NCBI RefSeq assembly: GCF_009766105.1 | Contig: NZ_LMUH01000013.1 | Span: 62,001 to 126,000, forward strand | Direction: 5' to 3' | Length of the DNA: 64,000 nucleotides | Source of the DNA: Granulicella sp. S156 | Lineage (GTDB): Bacteria; Acidobacteriota; Terriglobia; Terriglobales; Acidobacteriaceae | Shown here: positions 17,661-26,103 of the stretch, piece by piece | Layout of the letters: every line of letters starts with the position of its first letter | How positions within the stretch are numbered: position 1 is the first letter of the stretch | Notes under the pieces: model-generated | The model's input: only the letters and a program-made list of their open reading frames with translations | What the model was told of the DNA's origin: nothing | Databases searched by the model: none | Translations under genes and position numbers: made by a program

Positions 17661-17775
17661 CCCAATCCATAGATTTGCGAAGCGAGAACCTGTCGGCTTT
17701 TCGTCAGTAATCCGTGCGGAGCAGGTGCTGGCCAGCGAGTTTCGTCGCACCCTCGTCTCTCAGTCCTGAGCAGAA

Positions 17776-17817
17776 TCGAATGAACGCATGACGTGAAGCC
17801 GTCATGCGTTCATTCGA
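17776..17817. terminator. Strong hairpin between convergent MFS and pyrR genes
   Basis: An 18-bp perfect stem (17776-17793 with 17800-17817, beginning TCGAATGAACGC) with loop TGAAGC. There is no long T-run, but its place between two convergent genes suggests termination in both directions. Confidence 0.6.
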
Positions 17818-17885
17818 GATGACAATCTTGTGCGGTGTTTATAAAAGGCATCTGCGGATTGGCAATCCGCTGCCCTTGCTTATGC

Positions 17886-18509
17886 TTACTTGCCGTCCTC
17901 GATGAGCTCGACCAGGACAACCTGCTCGTCGTTGTCGATCTCGCGCAGCTTGACTTCGATGATCTCGCGTCGCGAGGTAGGCACGGTACGGCCGATGAAC
18001 TTGGCTTCGATCGGCAGTTCGCGGTGCCCGCGGTCGATCAGTACCAGCAACTGCACGCTCTTGGGGCGGCCGTGGTCGAACAGCGCGTCCATGGCTGCGC
18101 GGATGGTGCGGCCGGTGTAGAGCACATCGTCCATCAGGATGATGTCGCGACCCGTAACGTCGAAGCCCAGATCGCTTTTTTCTACGACGGGACGAATATC
18201 GCGCGTCGTGAGGTCGTCGCGATAGAAGCTGATGTCGAGCACGCCGGTATCGACGGGTTGTTTCTCAATCGTTGCGATCAGCGCGCCGATGCGCTGCGCC
18301 AGCGGCACGCCGCGGCGCTTGATGCCGACCAGGCCCAGGTTGTTGCTGCCGTGATTGCGTTCCACGATCTCGTGCGCCAGCCGTACCAGCGTGCGCTCGA
18401 TCTCGGAGCCGGACATGAGGCGGCCTTTTTCACGCAGGCGCGGCGACCGCGTGGAGGGGGTGGATTCGCTCGTTTCAGTGGCCGGAGAGGATGTCTGGTT
18501 GTCGCTCAT
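17886..18509 (-). CDS. pyrR: PyrR-like pyrimidine operon attenuator / uracil phosphoribosyltransferase
   Basis: 207-residue phosphoribosyltransferase. Its PRPP loop ILMDDVLYTGRTIRAA (about residues 124-139) and the texts LVGIKRRGVPLAQRI and LDISFYRDDL are characteristic of PyrR, which binds pyr mRNA leaders in response to UMP and can make UMP from uracil. A Ser/Thr-rich N-terminal extension of about 25 residues precedes the core. No pyrB, pyrC or other pyr gene is next to it: a zinc-ribbon gene lies upstream and a convergent transporter downstream. It may act in trans or only as an enzyme. Confidence 0.88.
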   Translation of the reverse strand: MSDNQTSSPATETSESTPSTRSPRLREKGRLMSGSEIERTLVRLAHEIVERNHGSNNLGLVGIKRRGVPLAQRIGALIATIEKQPVDTGVLDISFYRDDLTTRDIRPVVEKSDLGFDVTGRDIILMDDVLYTGRTIRAAMDALFDHGRPKSVQLLVLIDRGHRELPIEAKFIGRTVPTSRREIIEVKLREIDNDEQVVLVELIEDGK

Positions 18510-18536
18510 GATTGCTGTTGATGATAGCAGCGGAGG

Positions 18537-18660
18537 TAGAGCAGTTTCACGTTAAGTGCCATCTGACAGAATCTGAAGGGTTGTTTTTCTGAGGGGGAAC
18601 TCCGCAGGCAGCCTTCGCCCTGGAAGTATCCAGGGTGAAGACGCTGTAGCGGTCGCGCTA
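18537..18660. repeat. Possible decayed copy of the stop-codon-associated family B repeat
   Basis: Begins TAGAGCAGTTTCAC, a close match to the family B end, and ends in GCGCTA, where CTA is the complement of the stop codon of the zinc-ribbon gene. Its length (124 bp) is similar to intact copies, but the interior is poorly matched, so membership is uncertain. Confidence 0.4.
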
Positions 18661-19359
18661 GCTGAGGCTTTTGGTCTGCCGCGACCGCACAAACCCTGCG
18701 AACGCGCCGCCGGCGGTGGACAGCACCAGAAGCATCGCGACAACCGCTGCCAGGCTCATCAGAATGAATCCCGCGCGAAACTCGGGAACGGTGAGGATGA
18801 GATCGAAAAAGCCCGCGGAGGCTTGTCCGGATTGCTCAATGGCCCTCGCTTTAGCCTCCAGCATGATGGAGTTCACATTCGCTTCGAATTCGGCCATTCT
18901 ATGGAGGCCATAGCGCAGGATAAGCATCTGTGTGGTGGTGATGACAGCCATGCCCAAAGAGGTGAGTATTCCGCAGATCAGGCCGATGCGCGCCCCCAGC
19001 CCGCCTGTGATGCGCGTCTGGCGGTGCCGTGAGGCATAGATGGCCAGCACTACAGAGGGTGCCAGCCACGCCAGGAGCTCGAACGGCGGCAGAACGATCG
19101 AAATCGCGGATATCGCTCCAGCGACCATCATGGCGATAACGATGATGGCCTTCCAGTTCGCTGCCGAGGGATCGGTGATTGGGGGTGCGCTGGCAGTCTG
19201 CTCGCTGGCAGTGGCGTTCTGTATCTGCTGTTCGGCCTGCTCCAGCAACTCCTCGGAGAGGGTTACCTGCGGCGCTCCGCAGTTCCAGCAAAAGAAAAGG
19301 GAACCCTCGTCCTCGGTGTGGAGGAGAGACTGGCAGCGGTGGCAATGGCGTTGGATCAC
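18658..19359 (-). CDS. Zinc-ribbon membrane protein
   Basis: About 234 residues from a GTG at 19359. The open frame runs upstream to 19488, but those 43 residues (Arg/Lys/Leu-rich) are encoded by a palindromic repeat, so the first plausible in-frame start after the repeat is preferred. The N terminus carries a zinc ribbon with two Cys pairs (CHRC and CWNC), then an acidic linker and four hydrophobic segments (IIVIAMMVAGAISAIS; LLAWLAPSVVLAIY; IGLICGILTSLGMAVI; GFILMSLAAVVAMLLVL). I recognise no named family. It may share a transcript with the lipoprotein gene upstream; the repeat fills the gap between them. Confidence 0.7.
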   Translation of the reverse strand: MIQRHCHRCQSLLHTEDEGSLFFCWNCGAPQVTLSEELLEQAEQQIQNATASEQTASAPPITDPSAANWKAIIVIAMMVAGAISAISIVLPPFELLAWLAPSVVLAIYASRHRQTRITGGLGARIGLICGILTSLGMAVITTTQMLILRYGLHRMAEFEANVNSIMLEAKARAIEQSGQASAGFFDLILTVPEFRAGFILMSLAAVVAMLLVLSTAGGAFAGFVRSRQTKSLS

Positions 19360-19410
19360 CTCTCGAAGGCTACCCGAGACCCGCGCTGGGAGCAAACCGA
19401 GTGGCCGCTT

Positions 19411-19523
19411 GAGCGGTTTTACAGGTTGTGTAAGCCGACGCAAAAGGCGTTTGCGTGGTTTTCTCCACAGGAAAACCACACTGCACATTTTTTGCCGGTC
19501 GCAGTAGCTGTGAAACCGCTCTA
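19411..19523. repeat. Family B stop-codon-associated palindromic repeat, copy 1
   Basis: The ends GAGCGGTTT.. and ..AAACCGCTC are complementary, with central inverted arms GTGGTTTTCTCC / GGAAAACCAC. The right-hand CTA (19521-19523) is, on the minus strand, the TAG stop of the lipoprotein gene. The left flank is TT rather than TA. It matches the copies at 47.4 and 59.2 kb in order and spacing of blocks. Confidence 0.85.
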
Positions 19524-20135
19524 TTCGCTGTCGCTGTCTTTGCTGTCGTGACTGCCCAGGCCTGTGGGCAGGTCAAGAGCGACCATGCCAATCTTCGTGC
19601 CGCCATCCTTCGCTTCGATGCCTACGATGTGCTGGTGCTGCTCGGAGCCGGTGCGCAGCTCCAGGCCGGAGTTAGAGTCGTCCTCGTGGATGTGATTGCC
19701 ATGTTTCGAATCGCAGGTTAGCCCCTGGGAGGTTCGTGTGGGTTGACCGACCGGGTTGTTATCCCTGCACGCGATCACATCGCCATAGCGGGCAAGGTCC
19801 TTGCGGTAGAAGGCCTCCACTTTGCTCTGGGGATCGCTGGTCTGGTAGCTCGCTGCCTTGACGCCGAGGTGGAAGCTGCCAAAATTCATGTTGATATCGG
19901 CGGAGCCCCCGTCCGATTTCTCGCTGTTGCTTTTAATCAGCGCTGCGCCGGGGTAGGTGGTGATGCCGATAGTGGCGCTATTGCCCTTGTTGTCGGTCTT
20001 AACCTGCATGGAGCCGAAGGGAGTGCCAATATCAACGTTGTCGTTCTTGCCGTCTTTGTGGGTTGTAACATGGCAGCCGGCGAGCAGCAGTGCAGCCAGC
20101 GAAGCGGGGACAGCGAGCGAGCGGATAAAGTTCAT
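19521..20135 (-). CDS. Hypothetical lipoprotein
   Basis: 204 residues with a signal peptide and lipobox ending LLLAGC (Cys21). It is then hydrophilic: an N-terminal part with repeated Gly/Asn/Asp, a middle block with the short motif DPQSKVEAFYRKDLARYGDVIAC, and a Ser/Asp-rich C terminus (SHDSKDSDSE). The middle resembles conserved text in acidobacterial proteins annotated only as hypothetical. The TAG stop codon is provided by the end of a family B repeat, so the original C terminus may have differed slightly. Function unknown. Confidence 0.8.
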   Translation of the reverse strand: MNFIRSLAVPASLAALLLAGCHVTTHKDGKNDNVDIGTPFGSMQVKTDNKGNSATIGITTYPGAALIKSNSEKSDGGSADINMNFGSFHLGVKAASYQTSDPQSKVEAFYRKDLARYGDVIACRDNNPVGQPTRTSQGLTCDSKHGNHIHEDDSNSGLELRTGSEQHQHIVGIEAKDGGTKIGMVALDLPTGLGSHDSKDSDSE

Positions 20136-20273
20136 AGGGATCGACCTCGGACAGCGAAAGTTCGTGCATCTTCAAGCATCGGTCAGGAGACGTGACTCTA
20201 CGCAGATAGGATACGCGCGTTGCGGCCCGGCGGTTCCATCATTCGCACAAAGAGACAAAGAGAATGATGGCCA

Positions 20274-22046
20274 TTATGGCGTGCCAGCTTTCTCCTGCGG
20301 TATAAAGTGCTCTTCTACGGCCTTTTTCATCAGACCGGGCGGGAGCAGTCCCTGCGCGAGGATGAAGTCGTGGAAACGCAGAGCGCTGAACTTCGGACCA
20401 AGAGCGGTTTCCGTCTCCTTGCGCAGCTCAAGCAGCCGTGTGAAGCCGTAAAAGTAGCTGTTCGCCTGTCCCGGAGATCGGAAGGTATAGCGCTCGACCT
20501 CCTGATTCGCAAAGGGAACCGAGAAGCAGACGTCCTGCGTGAGCACCTTCATGGCGTCCGCAGGCTGAATCTTGCCGGCCTGTAGCTCGGGATCCAGAAA
20601 CGCGCGTGCGGCGCGCAGCAGCCGGAACTGCAGGCTGATGAGCTGGCCCTCTTTCGGCATGTAAGGCAGCGTGATGTACTCCGAGTAAAGACCCCAGCCT
20701 TCGGCGTTGGTCGAGTTGAACGCAAACAGCGCACGAGCCAGCGACACACCGTGCTCCACCATCGAGTCGAACTGCAGTTCATGTCCTGGACGCGCTTCGT
20801 GCGCGATCAGCGTCCAGGAGGCCGCGTCGAAGGTATAGTCGTCGACCTTCGCGGCCTGCGCTTCGCCTGGTCCCGCGGGCATGTTGAGAGGCAGTACAAA
20901 TACACCGCGCTGCCCGGTGTTGTGCAGGAACGGAGGCGGCACCATATGCGGTGCCGGCGAGTCCGCGCTCTCGGCCGCCGTTCCCAGGCGAATGATCGCT
21001 GGACGATCCGGAAGTGTTACGAGCTTGTCGGTGACGATGATCTTCTCGATCTCGTGCAGACGTTTTTCGTAGAACGGCAGGATCGCGTCTCCGGTGAGCT
21101 GCTGTTTTTTGAGCTCGCGAATTACGTCGCGGTAGTCGCTCGACGCAAAGCCGTGCTCTTTGGCGATCTCCGTCGCTAGCGGCTGCATCTGTGCCTGATA
21201 GTCGAGAAATGCCTTGTGAGCCATCTCCGCGATCTGCGCGGGTGGAATGTCGATGCCATAGCCCTCGAACGCGAGGGCATACTCTTCGGGTAGCAGGCGG
21301 AAGTCGGTGCGCGCCTTCGGCAGAATGTTCGCGCGGACCCAGGCGTCGTAGTCCGTGAGTTGCGTCTTCAGAGCAGCGTAGGCTGGTTCCCATCCAGTCA
21401 GGTGGTACTTCTGAAACAGCGCTGCGATGCCCTCCACAATGGCCGCGTTGCGGGAGAGCTGCGTCTCCACCTCGGACTTCGAAGGATAGATCATGTCCGG
21501 CTTAGCCATCTGCTGCTTCATGCGCTCAATGAGCTGCAGCGTAACGGGCCTATAGCCTGGCGCCTGCCCCGCATATTTCTTCAAGCGCGTCACGGCGGAC
21601 TCACGCCGAGACTGCGGCATCTGATCGTCAAGTAGCGTCTGCAGGCCATTGAAGAAAAGGCTGGTGGCATTGATGAAGGGGACACGGCGTTTTCTGCCGA
21701 AGTCCTGCTCGCGAAAACCGAGGCGCTCATTGTTGATGATGATTTGCAGGTCTTCAGCGACGTTCTGGTCCTTCTCGGTCTTGAGCGCAATCTCCAGCTT
21801 GTCGACAGCGGCTTCTTCTTCCTTGCGCTGCGCGTCTTCGGCAGCCTTCGAGACATCGCCGATCTCGGTGTCGTACTTCGCCAGGCCCTCCGAGGAAGCT
21901 TCTTCCGGCGAGTACTTGATCTGAATGTCGAGAACCTGCTGGGTGAAGGCATTGGAGCGGGCGATCCAGGCGGGCTGCGGAGCGGGTACCTGCCCGAAGG
22001 CCGGGGCGACGAGGAGAAGGAGTGCGGTGAGGCGGAGTGAGCGCAA
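20274..22046 (-). CDS. Secreted DUF885 protein (putative zinc peptidase)
   Basis: About 590 residues. The DUF885 family is distantly related to M32-like metallopeptidases. The metal-binding motif HEARPGHE is intact near residue 415, followed by the family text NAEGWGLYSEYI; an Arg-rich C-terminal region (YTFRSPGQANSYFYGF) also fits. The TTG at 22046 is chosen as start because GGAG lies 8 bp upstream and it gives a clean signal peptide (LRSLRLTALLLLVAPAFGQ). An in-frame upstream ATG at 22109 would put 21 unrelated residues before it. A Glu/Lys-rich coiled segment follows the signal. Likely substrates are peptides, but this is inferred. Confidence 0.87.
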   Translation of the reverse strand: MRSLRLTALLLLVAPAFGQVPAPQPAWIARSNAFTQQVLDIQIKYSPEEASSEGLAKYDTEIGDVSKAAEDAQRKEEEAAVDKLEIALKTEKDQNVAEDLQIIINNERLGFREQDFGRKRRVPFINATSLFFNGLQTLLDDQMPQSRRESAVTRLKKYAGQAPGYRPVTLQLIERMKQQMAKPDMIYPSKSEVETQLSRNAAIVEGIAALFQKYHLTGWEPAYAALKTQLTDYDAWVRANILPKARTDFRLLPEEYALAFEGYGIDIPPAQIAEMAHKAFLDYQAQMQPLATEIAKEHGFASSDYRDVIRELKKQQLTGDAILPFYEKRLHEIEKIIVTDKLVTLPDRPAIIRLGTAAESADSPAPHMVPPPFLHNTGQRGVFVLPLNMPAGPGEAQAAKVDDYTFDAASWTLIAHEARPGHELQFDSMVEHGVSLARALFAFNSTNAEGWGLYSEYITLPYMPKEGQLISLQFRLLRAARAFLDPELQAGKIQPADAMKVLTQDVCFSVPFANQEVERYTFRSPGQANSYFYGFTRLLELRKETETALGPKFSALRFHDFILAQGLLPPGLMKKAVEEHFIPQEKAGTP

Positions 22047-22254
22047 GGAAGTGTCTCCAGTGGGTGTTTTCTTTACGAAGTAGAAGTATAGGGTTGGCAT
22101 CGGGTGCAATCGACATATTTCTGCTGGCGGATGCCTGAGTCACTCCTTGCAGATTTTGTTGTCGGTGCACATGCCTTGTTGCTGGCCGATCGTCTTATGC
22201 CCCTGGATGCTGCACGATACAGTCGTGATTTCCCAGAGCTTTTGCTTTTTCCTA

Positions 22255-22283
22255 TTGACGTCTAGCGAAATCCTAAATATATA
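22255..22283 (+). promoter_or_regulatory. Predicted sigma-70 promoter for the thioredoxin-like gene
   Basis: TTGACG, a 17-bp spacer, then TATATA, 62 bp before the ATG at 22346. The match to the consensus and the spacing are good, and the surrounding bases are AT-rich. Confidence 0.6.
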
Positions 22284-22345
22284 GGAGATGCGGTCTCTGG
22301 CTGTGGCAGAGACTCGGTAGACTTTTTTCCTCTACGAGGTTCACC

Positions 22346-23725
22346 ATGTACCGGCTACCGGTCCTGTTGCTTCTGTTTTGCCCTTGCCTGGCGTTCGCTC
22401 AGACAGCGAGCCAGCCCGAGCCGCAGAGCGCGCCCCAAGTTTCTCCGCAAGCTGCTTACGACCAGGCCGTCCGGCCCCTTGATATCACGCGCCGCGCTGC
22501 GCAGAACTGGTCTGAGATTGAACTCGACGCACTTGCCGTAGCGACAGATCAGGCCAAGGCCAGCTGCTCCGCGCGTAACCCCGGCCAGTACACGGGCGAA
22601 GACCTCCTCGCCTACGCTCACCTCTGTGCTTTTGCCCGGCGATGGCAACCCGTTCTGATTGCTGCCAAGAAATATCTCGATGCTCAGCGCGAGGCGCCGC
22701 CTGAGACAAAGCTCACTGGCTTTCCTAATCTCTCCGAAGCCTTCGACTACGAGATCCAGGCCAACATCCAACTCAAGAGCTACGTAGATGCTCTGCTGAA
22801 TGCGCGGACGATGCTCGAGACGGTTCCCTACGACGTCTACGCCTCCGAAGCGACCGACAGCACCATTCGATACAGTCAACTGATCGACGCCAGCGACACA
22901 TTTGAGCTGCTCGCCCAACGCCAACCTATTCTGCTCTCGCTGCTCAAAGCAAATGCTGCATCCAATCCGGCTGCGACGTCCAGCCCTAACCCACCCCTCC
23001 CGATTCACATCCTCTATGCCGAAGCTATCGCGCTTCCGGCCATGCAGCAGTTCATGAATCAGCCCAAATCGGCGGCTACCTCTTTCGCTGCACTCGAAGC
23101 CGCGTTACCTGCCAACCTCTCTTCGGAAGACGTAGATCTGATTGCTGAATCTCGCCGTCAGTATCTGCTCCTTGGCTCACCGCTGCCCGGGATTCATGCA
23201 TCCGCTTCGCTGCTCGATCACTCGTTTGCAGCACCCCAGGACCTCGACACGAACTTCGGAGCGGCCACGGTCTTCGTGCTCTTCCAGGACTGGTGCGCCC
23301 AGTGCATTACCTCGGCTCTCCACTTTGGGACCGCTGCTACGAACCTCAAACAGCAGAACAGTGCTGTGCGTCTTTACGGGCTGCTGGCCCAGGCCGATCC
23401 CAAGCCGCCAGCTCCGAAAGCCCCGCCGAAACCCGCTATCAAGCCCACACTCTCAGGTGATTCCAAGACGCTTCACCAGGACATACAACTGGCGATTAAA
23501 CCTACCGCTGCCGCGCTTCTGGTCGGCACCCCGACGCTCCTTGTGCCCGTTGAAACCATCAACACCTTCGTTGCCACGGATTTTCCCCTCGTCGTTGTCA
23601 CCGATCACAACGGCATCGTCCGTTTCATTCAACCCGCCGATGAGAATGCAATTATTCCCGGCGGACTCATCGAGCAGGTTGTTGCTCACGTACTTCAGCG
23701 CTGGCCACCCTCCGCGCCAAAGTAG
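22346..23725 (+). CDS. Secreted protein with C-terminal thioredoxin-like domain
   Basis: 459 residues. The signal peptide (residues 1 to about 19, ending AFAQ) is followed by a Pro/Gln linker, then a helical region (about 40-270) with TPR-like character (LCAFARRWQPVLIAAKKYLDAQ; IQLKSYVDALLNARTML). The C-terminal third is thioredoxin-like: FVLFQDWCAQC with Cys317 and Cys320, a Pro/Lys-rich insertion, then the cis-Pro-type region TPTLLVP and VVVTDHNGIVRFIQP. It is probably an extracytoplasmic thiol-disulfide oxidoreductase. The insertion between CxxC and the rest of the fold is unusual. It is transcribed alone from a strong-looking promoter. Confidence 0.82.
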   Translation: MYRLPVLLLLFCPCLAFAQTASQPEPQSAPQVSPQAAYDQAVRPLDITRRAAQNWSEIELDALAVATDQAKASCSARNPGQYTGEDLLAYAHLCAFARRWQPVLIAAKKYLDAQREAPPETKLTGFPNLSEAFDYEIQANIQLKSYVDALLNARTMLETVPYDVYASEATDSTIRYSQLIDASDTFELLAQRQPILLSLLKANAASNPAATSSPNPPLPIHILYAEAIALPAMQQFMNQPKSAATSFAALEAALPANLSSEDVDLIAESRRQYLLLGSPLPGIHASASLLDHSFAAPQDLDTNFGAATVFVLFQDWCAQCITSALHFGTAATNLKQQNSAVRLYGLLAQADPKPPAPKAPPKPAIKPTLSGDSKTLHQDIQLAIKPTAAALLVGTPTLLVPVETINTFVATDFPLVVVTDHNGIVRFIQPADENAIIPGGLIEQVVAHVLQRWPPSAPK

Positions 23726-23837
23726 AGTCATCGGTTGCCCTGGATTCTGGCAACGTAACGAGGGTGTTATGAAGCTCATTGCCGGCCGTTCGTTCTGCTC
23801 TATTGACTCAAGAGCGAAGGGGTGTCCACAGAGGGGC

Positions 23838-24488
23838 TCATTTCAAGCCCGCCTGCAAGAGGTCAAAGGCACGACTAGTCGCCCGTATAGCTTCTGGGTA
23901 ACGGTCTGCGGCAGACTGACCGTTCAAAATACATTCGTGGTTCATGAGGGCGAGTTCATGCAGGACCATGATGATCTGCACGGCTGCGAGTCGCGCAGTG
24001 AGGGGATCTGAACCATTCCCTTGAAGCTCTTTGGCGAGGGCGTCTATGCCCCGCGAGGTATAGCGCATCACTCTTGCTTGCAGACTCTCAGTGCTTAGAA
24101 CCAACCGGAAAAAAGCGCTGATCTCCGGATCGTCGTTTAGGCCGGTGTATGGATCGCGGCGTTGCAACGCGCTTAGCTGGAATTCGCGCAATGCCTTCAA
24201 GGGCGACTGACCGGTTCGCCGTGCCCGGACTGTCCTGGCAGCTTCATCCTCATGGTCGGCGAATCGCTGTAGGACAAGGTCTTCTTTCGCCGGGAAGTAC
24301 GAGAATAAGGTTCGCCTGGAGACCCCGGCCGTATGAGCAATTTCAGTGATGGAAACCTGGTCGAATCCTGATTCAAGGAACATGCGAATTGCCGTAGCTC
24401 CGATCGTTTCGCGGAGGCGCAGCTTCTTGCGCTCCCGCAATCCATCGGTTCCGTCACCAGGCACGACCTTTGGAACCAAATTTTCCAT
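23838..24488 (-). CDS. TetR family transcriptional regulator
   Basis: 216 residues from the ATG at 24488 (GAGGGG 7 bp upstream; a TTG at 24503 is less likely). The N-terminal helix-turn-helix is clear: ATAIRMFLESGFDQVSITEIAHTAGVSRRTLFSYFPAKEDLV. The remaining helical part is the ligand-binding and dimer domain. It is divergent from an FAD monooxygenase with 92 bp between the starts, and that gap carries palindromes of the expected type, so it very likely represses both genes and is released by the monooxygenase substrate or a related molecule. Confidence 0.92.
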   Translation of the reverse strand: MENLVPKVVPGDGTDGLRERKKLRLRETIGATAIRMFLESGFDQVSITEIAHTAGVSRRTLFSYFPAKEDLVLQRFADHEDEAARTVRARRTGQSPLKALREFQLSALQRRDPYTGLNDDPEISAFFRLVLSTESLQARVMRYTSRGIDALAKELQGNGSDPLTARLAAVQIIMVLHELALMNHECILNGQSAADRYPEAIRATSRAFDLLQAGLK

Positions 24489-24504
24489 TGCCCAGCCCCT
24501 CAAA

Positions 24505-24565
24505 AGTAGACTTAGTGTACTATTAATCTATAAGTAGACTAAGTCTACTATTTGAATAAGTCTAC
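24505..24565. promoter_or_regulatory. Two palindromic TetR-type operators plus a half-site
   Basis: Operator 2 (24533-24549) is AGTAGACT-A-AGTCTACT, a perfect 8-bp inverted repeat around one base. Operator 1 (24505-24521) is AGTAGACT-T-AGTGTACT with one mismatch. A half-site AAGTCTAC lies at 24558-24565. The centres of the two palindromes are 28 bp apart. They fill the gap between the divergent TetR and monooxygenase genes, so binding would cover both promoters. Confidence 0.8.
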
Positions 24566-24580
24566 GAGGAGTATGAAGTC

Positions 24581-26029
24581 ATGGAAACCGATGTCATCGT
24601 TGTTGGGGCCGGCCCCGCCGGCTTGATGCTGGCAAATGAGCTCATGCTGGCTGGAATATCGACAGTAGTTCTGGAAAAGCGGCGCACGCCGAGCACACAG
24701 TATCGGGCGGATGGCCTGCAACCGCGCACTGCTGAGGTGCTTGATCTGCGTGGCCTGCTCGATCCAATCATGGACCGCGCTCTTCCTCGTGGTGACATCG
24801 GTGGGCACTTCGCTGGGCTCCCAGTCGAACTGGACTGCAAGCCATGGGGAACACGTCACCCGTACCCGGTCGCGATACCGCAGCATCGGCTCGAGGCTTA
24901 CTTAGAACAGCGGCTCGTTGACGGCGGAGTACCAGTGCTTCGCGGACATGAGGTGTCGACGGTTGAGCAGGATTCTCAGGGCGTCACAGCCGGCGACATT
25001 CGCGGAAGATATCTCGTCGCATGTGACGGTGGCCATAGTACGATCCGTAAACTGCTGGGCGTGTCCTTTCCCGGTACATCGGGCACAATGGCTGCCGTTG
25101 CCGCGGACATCACTCTCGCATCCCGGTCCGCCGAGGTTTCCACGAAGTCAGAACATTTCAGTCAGTACATAAAGTCCGCTAACGGGTTCTTCAGCGTGCT
25201 GCGTCCTGTCGAGGGCGAGCTCTACAGGATTTTATTCGGCAAGCTCTCTGGGGAGAGTCCAGCGCGCGACGTGCCTGTTTCTGCCGATGAAGTTCGAGAG
25301 GCGTTGCTGGCGGTCTATGGACCTGAGACGGAGTTGGGAGAGCTCCGCGAGGCGTCCCGATTTAGCGACGCCACCCGCCAGGTTGAGCACTACCGCGCAG
25401 GCCGAGTGTTTTTCGCTGGAGATGCCGCGCACATTCATTTGCCAATCGGAGGTCAAGGCGTAAACCTTGGCATTCAAGACGCAGTCAATCTCGGCTGGAA
25501 ACTTGCCGCGACAATACGCGGGTGGGCACCGGATGATTTGCTGGACAGCTATCACACGGAACGTCATCCCGTGGCCGCACGTGTCCTGAAAAACACACGC
25601 GCACAAGGTGTCATCACCAATCCAGATCAGGACGTGAACGTCGCTGCGGTGCGGGAGATCTTCATTGAGCTTCTCCGGTTGCCCGAGGCCAACCGCTTCA
25701 TCTCTGGCATGATCTCTGGACTCGATCTTGAGTATCCCGGAGTAGGCCCACGCCTGATCGACTTCGACGTGACCATTCAGGATGGTCCAACTCGAGTAAG
25801 CCGTCTGATGCACTCTGGCCGGGGATTGCTGCTGTCACTCGATGAGACACCAAGATCGACTGGCGGCTGGGCCGACAGGGTCGATCATGTTGTCGCCAAA
25901 ACCAAGGAGGACCTCGCCGCTGTTCTAGTTCGACCTGATGGCTATATCGTTTGGTCCGCCAATGAAGGGCCATCGCTTGAAGCCGCATTAACTCGGTGGT
26001 TCGGACGCCCGAAGGACATACACAGCTGA
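24581..26029 (+). CDS. FAD-dependent monooxygenase (aromatic hydroxylase / rifampicin-monooxygenase-like)
   Basis: 482-residue class A flavoprotein hydroxylase. It has the N-terminal Rossmann GAGPAG (residues 9-14), the DG motif YLVACDGGHSTIRKLLG, and the GD motif VFFAGDAAHIHLPIGGQGVNLGIQDAVNLGWKL. The N-terminal text QYRADGLQPRTAEVLD and the overall length fit the group containing Rox, PgaE and MhpA-like enzymes, which hydroxylate phenolic or polyketide substrates using NAD(P)H and O2. A C-terminal thioredoxin-like tail is shortened or diverged. AGGAG precedes the ATG. Regulation by the divergent TetR is very likely; a xenobiotic or antibiotic substrate is an inference. Confidence 0.9.
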   Translation: METDVIVVGAGPAGLMLANELMLAGISTVVLEKRRTPSTQYRADGLQPRTAEVLDLRGLLDPIMDRALPRGDIGGHFAGLPVELDCKPWGTRHPYPVAIPQHRLEAYLEQRLVDGGVPVLRGHEVSTVEQDSQGVTAGDIRGRYLVACDGGHSTIRKLLGVSFPGTSGTMAAVAADITLASRSAEVSTKSEHFSQYIKSANGFFSVLRPVEGELYRILFGKLSGESPARDVPVSADEVREALLAVYGPETELGELREASRFSDATRQVEHYRAGRVFFAGDAAHIHLPIGGQGVNLGIQDAVNLGWKLAATIRGWAPDDLLDSYHTERHPVAARVLKNTRAQGVITNPDQDVNVAAVREIFIELLRLPEANRFISGMISGLDLEYPGVGPRLIDFDVTIQDGPTRVSRLMHSGRGLLLSLDETPRSTGGWADRVDHVVAKTKEDLAAVLVRPDGYIVWSANEGPSLEAALTRWFGRPKDIHS

Positions 26030-26103
26030 TCTCTTCTCTCTATCAGGAATCGCCGTCGATTCCGACCAATTGACTCACCCCTCCGTTAGTCCTACGCTTA
26101 ATC

